From Alphaproteobacteria bacterium (GTDB lineage Bacteria > Pseudomonadota > Alphaproteobacteria > Rickettsiales > JADKJE01), in assembly GCA_016722515.1 (NCBI GenBank), contig JADKJE010000005.1:81575-145574 (forward strand): a stretch of 64,000 bases of DNA, in the 5' to 3' direction. The position numbers were made by a program, and so were the translations under genes. Below, piece after piece: positions 1 to 9,352 of this stretch (within the stretch, counting starts at the first letter, position 1; every line of letters begins with the position of its first letter). The notes beneath the pieces were generated by a model. It was not told the DNA's origin. It made no database searches and saw nothing but the letters and a program-made list of their open reading frames with translations.

Positions 1-1
1 T

Positions 2-697
2 GATACGGGAGGTATTTCGATTAAACCGGCTAATGGCATGGAAGATATGAAATATGATATGGGTGGTTCTGCTGCGGTTGTTGGCCTCATGAAAGCCCTT
101 GCTGGCCGTAAAGCCAAAGTCAACGCCATTGGCGTGATTGGCTTGGTTGAAAATATGCCAGATGGCAATGCGCAGCGTCCAAGCGATGTGGTCAATACCA
201 TGTCGGGTCAAACCGTTGAAGTATTGAATACCGATGCAGAAGGCCGTTTGGTCCTGGCCGATGCCTTATGGTATACCCAGGAAAAATTTAAGCCGCAATT
301 TATGATTAACCTGGCAACCTTAACGGGTGCGATTGTGGTCGCGCTGGGTGAAGAATATGCGGGTTTATTTTCAAACAACGATAAGTTATCAAAACAATTG
401 ACCGAAGTAGGGGAAGTCACCGGTGAAAAACTCTGGCGCTTTCCGCTCCATGCCAATTACGACAAAATGATCAACTCCGATATCGCTGATATCAAAAATA
501 TCTCCGATGGCCGTGGCGCAGGTAGCATTACGGCGGCTCAATTTTTGCAGCGTTTTGTTAATGATGTGCCGTGGGCGCATTTAGATATTGCTGGTACGGC
601 GTGGACTAAAAAGCCACAGGACACAACCCCTAAAGGGGCGGTGGGCTTTGGTGTTCGCTTGCTCAATCGTTTGGTAAAAGAGCATTACGAAGAATAA
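2..697 (+). CDS. pepA: Leucyl aminopeptidase (M17), 3' part
   Basis: The gene enters from the left edge; its frame is open from base 2 to the TAA at 697, giving about 231 residues of the C-terminal catalytic domain. The fragment opens with DTGGISIKPA and MKYDMGG, which carry metal-ligand Lys/Asp residues of family M17, and then shows NTDAEGRLVLADAL, the signature holding the Asp and Glu ligands and the catalytic Arg. The enzyme is a cytoplasmic di-metal exopeptidase that removes N-terminal residues from peptides. holC follows downstream, a pairing common in Proteobacteria, but a terminator lies between the two. The start codon is outside the window. Confidence 0.96.
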   Translation, partial: DTGGISIKPANGMEDMKYDMGGSAAVVGLMKALAGRKAKVNAIGVIGLVENMPDGNAQRPSDVVNTMSGQTVEVLNTDAEGRLVLADALWYTQEKFKPQFMINLATLTGAIVVALGEEYAGLFSNNDKLSKQLTEVGEVTGEKLWRFPLHANYDKMINSDIADIKNISDGRGAGSITAAQFLQRFVNDVPWAHLDIAGTAWTKKPQDTTPKGAVGFGVRLLNRLVKEHYEE

Positions 698-730
698 ATT
701 GCATTCTTTTTGAAAGCTGATTAAGATGCA

Positions 731-765
731 AAACCCCGGCCCTTATTAGGAGGGACGGGGTTTTT
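731..765 (+). terminator. Rho-independent terminator after pepA
   Basis: AAACCCCG pairs with CGGGGTTT, and inside it CCCT pairs with AGGG across a one-base mismatch. The 3' arm runs into five T. It lies 34 bases after the pepA stop and just before holC, so holC probably has its own promoter or depends on read-through. Confidence 0.85.
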
Positions 766-789
766 GCTTTTTAAACAGGTGGTCTTTTC

Positions 790-1242
790 GTGGCGCATGA
801 GGTCAATTTTTATCATTTAACCGTTTTACCGGTAGAGCGCGCATTGCCCAAGCTCGTTGAAAAAATCTATGCTGGAGGCAAAAAGGCGGTCATTCGTGTA
901 TCGTCTGTTCAACGCGCGGAAGAATTGGATCAGTTATTATGGACTTATTCACCTAATGACTTCCTGCCCCATGGTTTGGCACATGATACTCAAGCGGCAG
1001 AACATCCGATTGTGATTACGGAAAAAGATGAAAATCCTAATCAATCGGATATATTGCTGATGGTAGGTGATGCCTGGTCTGAGCGTTGGCAGGATTTTGA
1101 GCGTTGCTTATTGATGTTTGATGGCCACCGCCAGGATGAATTAGCATTTGCCCGCAGGCAATGGCAGACCATTAAAGAGCAAGGAGTCACGCTTACATAT
1201 TGGAAGCAGACAGAACAAGGTAGTTGGCAAAAGGCAGCGTAA
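790..1242 (+). CDS. holC: DNA polymerase III chi subunit
   Basis: This 150-residue protein matches the length and pattern of HolC: an N-terminal FYHLT strand, LPKLVEKIYAGGKKAVIRV, LLWTYSPNDFLPHG in the middle, and a conserved C-terminal RQWQTIKEQG helix with a Tyr-Trp-containing end. Chi belongs to the clamp-loader complex and connects it to single-stranded DNA-binding protein. The start is the ATG-equivalent codon at 790, which gives the usual MAHEVNFYHLT opening. metF begins three bases after the stop, so the two genes are probably co-transcribed and translationally coupled. Confidence 0.93.
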   Translation: MAHEVNFYHLTVLPVERALPKLVEKIYAGGKKAVIRVSSVQRAEELDQLLWTYSPNDFLPHGLAHDTQAAEHPIVITEKDENPNQSDILLMVGDAWSERWQDFERCLLMFDGHRQDELAFARRQWQTIKEQGVTLTYWKQTEQGSWQKAA

Positions 1243-1245
1243 AGC

Positions 1246-2160
1246 ATGAATCACGATCATAAACTGATATTAGAAGAATTAAAATATACGGCACGTTATG
1301 CGGCGCCAACGGTTTCGTTTGAATTTTTTCCTCCCAAAAACGAAGAAATGGAACATAAATTGTGGGATGCTATTGCGGAATTAGCGCCCCTAAATCCTCA
1401 TTTTGTTTCTGTTACCTATGGTGCTGGGGGATCAACCCGCGAGCGGACCCATGCCACTATTAAAGGTATTTTAGAAACCACCCGCTTAAAACCAGCAGCG
1501 CACTTAACGTGTGTGGCCGCTACCCGTGAAGAGGTAGACGAAGTAGCGAAGACCTATTGGGATATGGGCGTAAAACATATTGTGGCATTACGCGGTGATG
1601 CACCGGATGGAGCCAATAAATATGTGCCTCATCCTCACGGTTACGCGTATGCCGATGAGTTGGTTCGCGGCTTGCGGGATATTGGTGATTTTGAAATTAG
1701 TGTGGCTGCTTATCCGGAAGTGCATCCTGAAGCCATCAGTGCCAAGTCAGATTTGGATTATCTTAAGCAAAAAATTGATGCAGGGGCTACCCGTGCCATC
1801 ACTCAATATTGTTTTGATACAGAGCAAATGTTGCGTTTTATTGACAAAGCCCGCAAAGTTGGCATAACGGCTCCTCTTGTTCCCGGAATTGTGCCGGTAG
1901 GACATTTTGATCAATTGGTACGTTTTAGCAAACGCTGCGGAGCGACCATGCCTGATTGGTTATTTACCCTCTTTGAACATATTCCCCATGATAGCCAGAC
2001 TGCCCGTACGTTAGCTATTATGGTAGCGGTAGAGCAATGCCGAATCCTCCAGGCCGAAGGAATAGACACTTTCCATTTTTATACCTTAAACAGGGCCGAC
2101 TTAATCGTCAGTATCTGCGAGGTACTTGGAATTAGGCAGACAATTTCTAGTGTGAAATGA
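1246..2160 (+). CDS. metF: 5,10-methylenetetrahydrofolate reductase
   Basis: The 304-residue protein has the normal length for bacterial MetF, a flavin-dependent TIM barrel that reduces methylenetetrahydrofolate to 5-methyltetrahydrofolate, the methyl donor for methionine. The family signature SFEFFPPK is near residue 24 and contains the catalytic Glu. Further family segments are SVTYGAGGS, HLTCVAATREEV, LRGDAP and PGIVPV, and the C-terminus reads FHFYTLNRADL. It starts 3 bases after holC. The cobalamin-independent synthase metE, which uses its product, lies 1.6 kb downstream beyond an unrelated-looking gene. Confidence 0.97.
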   Translation: MNHDHKLILEELKYTARYAAPTVSFEFFPPKNEEMEHKLWDAIAELAPLNPHFVSVTYGAGGSTRERTHATIKGILETTRLKPAAHLTCVAATREEVDEVAKTYWDMGVKHIVALRGDAPDGANKYVPHPHGYAYADELVRGLRDIGDFEISVAAYPEVHPEAISAKSDLDYLKQKIDAGATRAITQYCFDTEQMLRFIDKARKVGITAPLVPGIVPVGHFDQLVRFSKRCGATMPDWLFTLFEHIPHDSQTARTLAIMVAVEQCRILQAEGIDTFHFYTLNRADLIVSICEVLGIRQTISSVK

Positions 2161-2333
2161 ATATAGTATTCCTGTTATAAATTTATATAATGTATTGAAT
2201 AATTATATTTATTTATGCTAGAATGCTTGACGCAAGGATTTTTTTTGGATTTTTGATGGAGAAATTCTATCAAAGAGCATCTGTCTTCTTATCTTTTCTA
2301 AAGTTTCCTTGTTTTTTAAAAGGAAATGAATCA

Positions 2334-3656
2334 ATGCCTAGGGAAATGTCAGGGTCGGAATTAGAAATTGAATCTGAAAATTTAGAAAATGAAAATGCTG
2401 TAGAATATTATTTACCGAGAGTGCTTGAGGACTTAAGGGTATATTGTGCGACTCTAGGAAAAGAGCTTCCAGAAGCGATAAAGATTCTAGGAAAAGAGCT
2501 TCCAGAAACGATAGAAAATATTACAGTTAACTATCTGGAAATCCTGTCTTACTTGGGAATGTTAGAATTATTGTCAGATGAGAGCAAACTCGCTCGATTT
2601 ATTAAATCATTAGAACGTAGTATTACATCGCATACCATTGATTCTATTCTTCATTTGGATATCGCGCTCAATAATTATATTAATCTTGATTTGAGCAATT
2701 TGCAGAAATCTGTTGTTGGTATGGACGATGTTTTGCCAAATCCAGGGGGATTCCTTAGTCAGCCTCAAATTATGAGTATGCAACCCATATTTACTACCTT
2801 CTGTTTTGATTATCAAATGATGCGTATTAGGGATGAGACAAAGATTGATAATGCAGAGGCTACGCAACGTTATAGTTGGGCACTGGAAACCTTGGTCAAA
2901 AAATGCAAAAAATATATCTTTACTGTACCTCAGCCTAACAAAAATCTATTGACTGCATGCGCTCTCTACGCCACCGACATTGCCAGCAATATGAGTTTGA
3001 CGACTGAGGAAGATATAAGATGCTTTGCCAAGAAAGTGGTTTCCAAAAAGGAAATTAAAACTATTCAACAATGCATGGATAATCAACCCATTGAAAATCA
3101 TCGGCAGTTGTTGATTACCATCAATTTTTTTAAGGAAAGAGCATCTGCGTTGGCTAACGTACCTAAGGAAAAGGTTTCCTTCGTAGATCGCATGGGTGAA
3201 TGGTTAAATGAGCTAGATTCTTCAGGAACGACATCACGCAGCATACGTCCAGTTTATGTAACCAAGAAACCGCAAGCTGAAAAAAATGCGCCAGTTAAAT
3301 CAGATTCAATGGAGAGTATCAAAGCGACGTTAACATCTACTCCCTCTAAAGTAAGCTATGCGTTTGCCGGATCGGGTGCGGGTATTTTAGTTTTGTGTTT
3401 AACGGTGCCTGTCCTTGCTCCATTCCTTGTGGTTGGAATTCTTGTCATGTTGAGTGGAGGAGCTGTTTTTGGAGGTGGGGTGCTTAAATCGTCTCTGGGT
3501 GCAGATAAAGAATCTAAGTACCCTTCTTTACCCTCTGCAAATACCCAAGGAACCGATGTGAATCTGCAATTTTCTTCGCCTCATACATCGCGTATTCAAG
3601 GACGAGGGGCAGAGTCGTATATCAATAACAGGAGCGGTGGCGTGCTTTCGCTCTAG
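2334..3656 (+). CDS. Unrecognised protein with C-terminal membrane hairpin
   Basis: I do not recognise this family. I chose the ATG at 2334 because AGGAA at 2321-2325 is well spaced before it; an upstream in-frame ATG at 2223 would add 37 residues but has no clear ribosome site. The 440-residue product is acidic and Leu-rich, mostly helical-looking, with an exact-length tandem duplication of 11 residues (ILGKELPEA/ET) near residue 45. Around residues 345-390 there is a strongly hydrophobic stretch (AGILVLCLTVPVLAPFLVVG, then a Gly-rich turn), which suggests a membrane hairpin. Ser-rich tails follow. The gene is AT-richer than its metF and metE neighbours and separates two methionine genes, so acquisition or an effector-like role is possible but unproven. 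Confidence 0.6.
   Translation: MPREMSGSELEIESENLENENAVEYYLPRVLEDLRVYCATLGKELPEAIKILGKELPETIENITVNYLEILSYLGMLELLSDESKLARFIKSLERSITSHTIDSILHLDIALNNYINLDLSNLQKSVVGMDDVLPNPGGFLSQPQIMSMQPIFTTFCFDYQMMRIRDETKIDNAEATQRYSWALETLVKKCKKYIFTVPQPNKNLLTACALYATDIASNMSLTTEEDIRCFAKKVVSKKEIKTIQQCMDNQPIENHRQLLITINFFKERASALANVPKEKVSFVDRMGEWLNELDSSGTTSRSIRPVYVTKKPQAEKNAPVKSDSMESIKATLTSTPSKVSYAFAGSGAGILVLCLTVPVLAPFLVVGILVMLSGGAVFGGGVLKSSLGADKESKYPSLPSANTQGTDVNLQFSSPHTSRIQGRGAESYINNRSGGVLSL
2454..2519 (+). repeat. 33-bp in-frame tandem duplication
   Basis: Two consecutive 33-base units begin CTAGGAAAAGAGCTTCCAGA at 2454 and 2487. They differ only in their last bases and encode 11 residues each (LGKELPE core) in the unknown protein. 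The copies are near-identical at the DNA level, which points to a fairly recent duplication. Confidence 0.9.
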
Positions 3657-3788
3657 GAGGGGCATTTTTATGCTTAACAACGGATTGTTTGTTTGACATC
3701 GCAGCCTTTTCCCTCTGGATTTTCATCGCAAAATAAAGTAGAATAGGCGCCCATTTAATTTATTGCATATTTTTGAAGGAGCGTATCC

Positions 3789-6092
3789 ATGGTAAAAGCC
3801 CGTAATTTAGGTTACCCGCGCGTAGGTGCCCATCGTGAATTAAAAAGAGCTGTAGAGGCTTATTGGAAGGGTGAATCTTCGGTTGATGCGCTGCAAGCAA
3901 CGGCTAAGGAAATCCGTAAAACCAACTGGCAAACTCAGCAGAATGCTGGCATTGACATTATTCCATCCAACGATTTTTCATTCTATGACCATGTGTTGGA
4001 CACCATCGCCTTAGTGGGTGCAGTGCCTGCACGCTATCAGTTTAAAGGTGGCAATGTTGGTTTAGATACGTATTTTGCAATGGCTCGTGGTGCACAAACA
4101 CAAGGTGCCGATGTGACAGCCATGGAAATGACCAAATGGTTTGATACCAACTATCACTATATCGTTCCTGAATATAGTTCTTCGACTGCCTTTGCTGTTT
4201 CATCGACTAAAATTGTCGATGAATATAACGAAGCCAAAGCACTGGGTATTCAAACCGTACCTACGCTTGTTGGCCCTGTTACCTTGTTGCTATTAGGTAA
4301 AACCCATGAAGCCGGTTTCAAACCGATCAATCTGTTGGCTAAATTGGTTCCTGTGTATGTACAAGTGCTTGAGCAACTCAAACAAGCTGGTGCTGAATGG
4401 GTGCAATTGGATGAGCCTTATTTAGTGATGGATGGTGACGATGCAACCCGTAAAGCCTTCACGGATGCCTATAAGCAGATTGCTGCTGTGGCTGGTTTGA
4501 AAGTGCTGGTTGCTACTTATTTTGATAATCTGGGTGATAATTTAGCAACGGCTGTATCGCTGCCAGTTGCTGGTTTACATATTGATTGCGTTCGTGCTCC
4601 TGAGCAACTGGATCATGTGCTTGCTGCATTCCCTGCCGATAAAATTTTGTCTGTGGGTGTGGTTGATGGCCGTAACATTTGGAAAAATAATTTTGACCGT
4701 TCATTGGCTCTCATCAACAAAGCGATTGCTAAACTAGGTAAAGAGCGCGTCTTTGTGGCTCCTTCGTGCTCATTGTTGCATACCCCAGTTGATTTGGATA
4801 ATGAAACCAAACTCGATGCTGAACTCAAACAATGGTTAGCGTTTGCTAAACAAAAATTGTCTGAAGTGGCAATATTGGCTAAAGCGGCTAACCAAGGTGA
4901 GGATGCTGTTGCAGCTGAATTGGATGCTAATCGAAAAGCCCATGCGGCGCGAAGTGCATCACCCCGCATCCATAAGCAAGACGTTAAACAACGTTTGGCG
5001 GCGGTTACTGACAACATGAAAAAACGTATGAGCTCGTATGGTGATCGTCGTGAAAAGCAACAACAGACTATTACACTGCCATTGTTTCCAACAACAACCA
5101 TTGGTTCATTCCCGCAAACCGCTGATGTCCGCAAAGCGCGCGCTGATTTTAAAGCGGGTCGTATCAGTGCTGCTGATTATGAGGCGTTCCTTGAAAAAGA
5201 AACCATCAGCTGCATCCGTTATCAGGAAGAAGCCGACATTGATGTCCTCGTTCACGGCGAATTTGAACGTAACGACATGGTGGAATATTTTGGTGAACAA
5301 TTAGGCGGCTTTACCTTTACTGAAAATGGTTGGGTGCAAAGCTATGGTTCACGTTGCGTAAAACCTCCGGTTATTTTCGGAGATGTTTACCGCGAAAACC
5401 CAATGACAATACGTTGGATCAATTTTGCACAAGCGCAAACCAAACGCATTATGAAAGGAATGTTAACCGGTCCGGTAACGATTCTTCAGTGGTCGTTTGT
5501 ACGTGATGATCAACCTCGTTCTGAAACCTGCTACCAAATCGGTTTGGCCATTCGTGATGAAGTGGTTGACCTTGAGAAAGCCGGTATCAAAATCATTCAG
5601 ATTGATGAAGCCGCTTTGCGCGAAGGTTTGCCGTTGCGTCGCAGCAACTGGAAAACCTATCTGGATTGGGCAGTCGATAGTTTCCGTTTAACGGCTTCTG
5701 GCGTTAAAGACGAAACACAGATCCATACCCATATGTGCTATTCTGAGTTTAATGACATCATTGAAGCAGTAGCTAATATGGATGCAGATGTGATCTCAAT
5801 TGAGACCTCGCGTTCACAAATGGAATTGCTCGATGCTTTCGTTAACTTTAAATATCCAAATGAAATTGGACCTGGCGTGTATGATATTCACTCGCCACGT
5901 GTTCCTACTCAAGAGGAAATGGAACAATTATTGAGAAAAGCGCTGGAAGTATTAACACCAGCACAATTGTGGGTTAACCCAGATTGCGGACTCAAAACCC
6001 GCGGCTGGAAAGAAGTGAAACCTGCACTTGAAGGTATGGTGCATGCGGCTAAAAAATTACGTCAGGAACTGGCGAATAAGGCTGCTGCTTAG
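3789..6092 (+). CDS. metE: Cobalamin-independent methionine synthase
   Basis: The 767-residue length and both barrels fit MetE, which transfers the methyl group of 5-methyltetrahydropteroyl-polyglutamate to homocysteine. The N-terminus (NLGYPRVGAHRELKRA) and the C-terminal barrel opening (FPTTTIGSFPQTADVR, about residue 435) are typical. Zinc ligands are visible as HTHMCYSEF near residue 646 (His and Cys) and NPDCGLKTRGW near residue 732 (Cys). A good ribosome site, GAAGGAG, lies just before the ATG. No cobalamin or SAM riboswitch is evident upstream. A strong terminator follows. Confidence 0.98.
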   Translation: MVKARNLGYPRVGAHRELKRAVEAYWKGESSVDALQATAKEIRKTNWQTQQNAGIDIIPSNDFSFYDHVLDTIALVGAVPARYQFKGGNVGLDTYFAMARGAQTQGADVTAMEMTKWFDTNYHYIVPEYSSSTAFAVSSTKIVDEYNEAKALGIQTVPTLVGPVTLLLLGKTHEAGFKPINLLAKLVPVYVQVLEQLKQAGAEWVQLDEPYLVMDGDDATRKAFTDAYKQIAAVAGLKVLVATYFDNLGDNLATAVSLPVAGLHIDCVRAPEQLDHVLAAFPADKILSVGVVDGRNIWKNNFDRSLALINKAIAKLGKERVFVAPSCSLLHTPVDLDNETKLDAELKQWLAFAKQKLSEVAILAKAANQGEDAVAAELDANRKAHAARSASPRIHKQDVKQRLAAVTDNMKKRMSSYGDRREKQQQTITLPLFPTTTIGSFPQTADVRKARADFKAGRISAADYEAFLEKETISCIRYQEEADIDVLVHGEFERNDMVEYFGEQLGGFTFTENGWVQSYGSRCVKPPVIFGDVYRENPMTIRWINFAQAQTKRIMKGMLTGPVTILQWSFVRDDQPRSETCYQIGLAIRDEVVDLEKAGIKIIQIDEAALREGLPLRRSNWKTYLDWAVDSFRLTASGVKDETQIHTHMCYSEFNDIIEAVANMDADVISIETSRSQMELLDAFVNFKYPNEIGPGVYDIHSPRVPTQEEMEQLLRKALEVLTPAQLWVNPDCGLKTRGWKEVKPALEGMVHAAKKLRQELANKAAA

Positions 6093-6114
6093 TTGTTTAT
6101 TAGTCTAATTGTGT

Positions 6115-6149
6115 CTGCCCTCCTTTGTTGAGGAGGGCAGGTTTTTTTT
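6115..6149 (+). terminator. Rho-independent terminator after metE
   Basis: CTGCCCTCCT (6115-6124) pairs perfectly with AGGAGGGCAG (6131-6140) across a six-base loop, and a run of eight T follows after one G. Confidence 0.95.
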
Positions 6150-6315
6150 ACAGAAAAAATGGATAATGGCCCTTTTTAGCGGCATTCGCCTGCGGCACAT
6201 ATTGCTTAAAAAAGGTGAGAACGACGGAGTTTTGAGCGACTAGCGCACTTATCCATTAGTGCTACGCACAACGAAAATGAAAATGCTCTGATTTTTGTGC
6301 CTTCTAAGGAACCCC

Positions 6316-7470
6316 TTATCGATTGAATATGAATATATTTTCCTTGTTTGCTAAAGGTTTAAGCACTTTTTGAGAAAATGAAAGATGTGGTTCTTCGGGA
6401 TTTTCTAAAGCGAGTTCATTCAATTCGCGCATGCACCATTTTTTAGCATGATGTGCGTGAGCTTTGACAATTAGATCTTCGATGATGCGTTGTTGGATAT
6501 AGTATTTTGGATCATCAGGAAGTTCGAACTTCACACCATCGACCTTCAAAAAATCTTTTCCTGTTTCATCATCATGTTCAAAATCGCGATCAACTAATGT
6601 GCGTTTTTTATTAAGATCCTTCCGCCTAATAGTTTCTGGATGAAATTGTACCGATGTCAGGGGTAAATTAGCTTTAGTTTCCATCGATTCTAACGTGTTG
6701 TCGTCAGCTAAGCCAGTGACTATAATACTTTTCGGAAGATTATTGAAGTTCACACCCTGGTGGTGGGTGCTGTTTACATCAATCTGAAGGGGTCCATAAG
6801 GTGGCCTTGCTTTGGGGGCAAGGATGCCATAAAATGCACATCCGCCTTCAGGGCTTGGAGGTTTCACCGTGATTTTGTGGACAAAGACATGTTTTAAGTC
6901 ACTTCTACAGTGGTCAATACCCCCATCATCAGGATGAGGAACGACATCTGGAAGATGTTGATGCATTGACATGTTTTCCAGAACACCATATTGTTGATGA
7001 GATCCGCAGATGTTCAATGCTGGGGTGATGTAACATTCGGTGGAAAGGCGCAGTAGCCTTCGCATGAAAAGAGTACGCTGAGGAGGGCGGGCAATCTTTG
7101 CTTCTGGATGCTTTTCTTGGTTAAATAATTCAGGTGGTATGTCTTTTGGGTCACCTAATAAAAACAACCCGTTAATTTGGCTGAGATATTCCTTAACCAA
7201 GGTATCAATTCGGTCTTTATATTTTTTTTCAAGCTGTTGGACAGGTAAGTGGTGATCTTCTTCTGCTATTTCCAGCCTTGTGTAATCGAGCAAGATCGGT
7301 TTATTAAAGTTGTTAGGAATCGTAAATGTCTTCAAATTTTGCAGTTTTTCAGTTGATTCCTCCGTATAGACAGGCAAATCTTTAACATTGAGAATCCCTA
7401 TCGTAGGTCTTGTGGGGAGAATTGAATCTGATGAATATCGCGTTTTACTGAGTGGTAAAGATACTACCAT
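6316..7470 (-). CDS. Class I glutamine amidotransferase-like (C26/PuuD-type) protein
   Basis: The 384-residue protein carries the order of motifs seen in peptidase C26 / gamma-glutamyl-GABA hydrolase proteins. INGLFLLGDPKDIPPELF (about 99-116) corresponds to the GLLLPGG.D..P.LY segment. PALNICGSHQ (about 150-159) holds the nucleophile Cys155. VNSTHHQGV (232-240) matches the VNS.HHQ motif, and SVQFHPE (273-279) supplies His277 and Glu279. The triad therefore looks intact and hydrolase activity on gamma-glutamyl compounds is plausible. It is about 130 residues longer than usual, and the oxyanion motif is ICGSHQ rather than ICRGxQ, so the substrate may differ. It stands alone, convergent with metE. 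Confidence 0.7.
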   Translation of the reverse strand: MVVSLPLSKTRYSSDSILPTRPTIGILNVKDLPVYTEESTEKLQNLKTFTIPNNFNKPILLDYTRLEIAEEDHHLPVQQLEKKYKDRIDTLVKEYLSQINGLFLLGDPKDIPPELFNQEKHPEAKIARPPQRTLFMRRLLRLSTECYITPALNICGSHQQYGVLENMSMHQHLPDVVPHPDDGGIDHCRSDLKHVFVHKITVKPPSPEGGCAFYGILAPKARPPYGPLQIDVNSTHHQGVNFNNLPKSIIVTGLADDNTLESMETKANLPLTSVQFHPETIRRKDLNKKRTLVDRDFEHDDETGKDFLKVDGVKFELPDDPKYYIQQRIIEDLIVKAHAHHAKKWCMRELNELALENPEEPHLSFSQKVLKPLANKENIFIFNR

Positions 7471-7735
7471 AATTTACCTATTTGCTAAGAATTAATGTCC
7501 ATTAAGAAAAATAAAGAACTCAATTAATACATTTATTGAATGATCAAAATTTATTAAATCGGCGATAAATAAACATTTTTATTCTTAGTTTTCAAGTTTT
7601 TTTTGTTGAGGTTATTTTTTCATTTATACTGGGTGAATGATATTGGGTGTCATAAAAGATGACTGCATGGTGGTGGCGACCCATGTGCTGTTTGAATGGA
7701 CAGATGGTGATTATGGATAAATGTAACAAACAGGT

Positions 7736-8989
7736 CTAAGGGAAATGTTTTTGTGACCATGTTAATATTTCCTGCTTGGTAGGGAGGAAATGATGTTCTT
7801 CCCACCAGCTTTCTGCATGTTTTAGTCCCACGCCTATTTGTCTGCCGTGAAAGCCAAGGGCCATCAAGTCGCTACCTCGTACCGGAAATTCCGGAATAGC
7901 CCATTCCTGCGCCATCGTGTATAAGCGGTGCAGGTCATGGATGGAATCATGGCTGCAGTGGTGAAGCAATAATAAACCTATGTAATCATGCTTTCCAAGT
8001 TTTCGTATTAATTTTTTGGCCGATTGATCATCACTGAAAATCAGGGCATCCCTTTGGTTGGTCTGACATAAATAGGTATGCAATATCTGACGTTCTTGGT
8101 TTGATATTTTCCAATGTTGACTTAAATATTGGACGAGTGTTTCTGCCTCGTGATTGGGGATGGTCGATAAAAGGCAGGCAAGCCGTAAAACAGGATGGCT
8201 GGCTTCTGGATACGGGAATGAAATTAACCGTTCAAGGGATGATAGTTCGATAGAAAATGGCAATATCTGCTCTAAAACATGATGTTGCTGCATGAGGTGG
8301 AGGCTTCCCATGGGAGATGGGGCTGCTATAATTTTTAACATTTCAGTGTGAATGCGTTCGGCTGACAGTTTTTTTAGTTGGGGAGCTAGCAACTCGCAGG
8401 CTTCAATTGCTTCGTTATCAACATTACTCAGCGTACCGTAACGTGCATAAAAACGAAAGTAACGCAGAATGCGTAAGTAATCTTCCATGCAGCGATCTTT
8501 GGCATTACCCACGAAGCGGATGGTATGGGTAAATAAATCCTCATAGCCTTTGGTATAATCATAAATTTTTCCATCCCAATCGGCAGATAAACTGTTAATG
8601 GTAAAGTCACGGCGCAGGGCATCAAGTGCCCAATCCTGGGTAAAAACAACATCTGCATGCCTGCCATCACACGATACATCTTGTCTGAGTGTCGTGATTT
8701 CAACGGGATGGTTATCGATGACAGCCGTAACCGTACCGTGTTTGAGACCCGTGGGTATCACTTTAACCGAATGTTGGGTCAGTATTTTCAACACATCATC
8801 GGGGGGGTGAGGGGTTGCGATATCGATATCATCGCGGGGTAAGCCAAATAAAGCATCGCGTACACAACCTCCAACAAATCGTGCGTTATCAAAACCAAGT
8901 GCTTCAAAAATGATGCGGTTACTGGGTGAATGTAATATTTCTAAGGTGCGATCAGGCAGATGATAGGTTTGCACGGTCGTTACTTCCAC
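7736..8989 (-). CDS. cca: CCA tRNA nucleotidyltransferase / poly(A) polymerase family
   Basis: This is a class II nucleotidyltransferase of 417 residues that adds or repairs the 3' CCA of tRNA. The head domain shows GGCVRDALFG and RDDIDIAT (the G.VRD motif and the metal-binding D.D), then RRDFTINSLSADWDGKIYDYTKGYEDL, RFVGNAKDRCMEDYLRILRYFRF and ERIHTEMLKI, all diagnostic. The GTG start at 8989 overlaps the upstream membrane-protein gene by 10 bases, so the two are probably translated in series. The C-terminal half is less conserved, as is normal for the tail domain. Confidence 0.93.
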   Translation of the reverse strand: MEVTTVQTYHLPDRTLEILHSPSNRIIFEALGFDNARFVGGCVRDALFGLPRDDIDIATPHPPDDVLKILTQHSVKVIPTGLKHGTVTAVIDNHPVEITTLRQDVSCDGRHADVVFTQDWALDALRRDFTINSLSADWDGKIYDYTKGYEDLFTHTIRFVGNAKDRCMEDYLRILRYFRFYARYGTLSNVDNEAIEACELLAPQLKKLSAERIHTEMLKIIAAPSPMGSLHLMQQHHVLEQILPFSIELSSLERLISFPYPEASHPVLRLACLLSTIPNHEAETLVQYLSQHWKISNQERQILHTYLCQTNQRDALIFSDDQSAKKLIRKLGKHDYIGLLLLHHCSHDSIHDLHRLYTMAQEWAIPEFPVRGSDLMALGFHGRQIGVGLKHAESWWEEHHFLPTKQEILTWSQKHFP

Positions 8990-9255
8990 GAATCGGGATA
9001 AAATGTTCCATCTTTAATATGGGCAGGCTGATAGCGATCTTCCGGAACGGTATCGTGGCCAAAGAAAATAATCACCGCAAAACAGAGGATGACACCGATT
9101 AATGCGACCAAGGTAATCATCATATAGGATAAATCACTGCCGAGTATTGGTTTTAAACCAAGTCCCTTGCGTTTGCTTCCATACCAACGCCATAGGAAAA
9201 GCGCACCAACAATCAACAAGACTGGCCATAAATCATACAGGATAAATCGAAACAT
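8980..9255 (-). CDS. Small two-span membrane protein, DUF6111-like
   Basis: A 91-residue protein with two hydrophobic helices (about residues 5-22, LYDLWPVLLIVGALFLWRWY, and 47-69, MITLVALIGVILCFAVIIFF), separated by a short basic loop. The soluble tail reads VPEDRYQPAHIKDGTFYPDSW. Position and layout resemble the DUF6111 proteins found beside cca in Alphaproteobacteria. That family name is from memory and is tentative. It overlaps cca by 10 bases and probably forms an operon with it. The function is unknown. Confidence 0.65.
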   Translation of the reverse strand: MFRFILYDLWPVLLIVGALFLWRWYGSKRKGLGLKPILGSDLSYMMITLVALIGVILCFAVIIFFGHDTVPEDRYQPAHIKDGTFYPDSWK

Positions 9256-9352
9256 AAGCGATACCTCACATCCAATTTATTATGATGGATTGTTAAAGAA
9301 GGTTCAAGGGTGTTGCGGTATTTATCATTATGGAACGTTAAATAATGTCTCT

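Noticed and set aside
4613..5134. 173-codon open frame antisense to metE
   Set aside because: It is a shadow of the highly conserved metE gene, with no ribosome site and no family resemblance.
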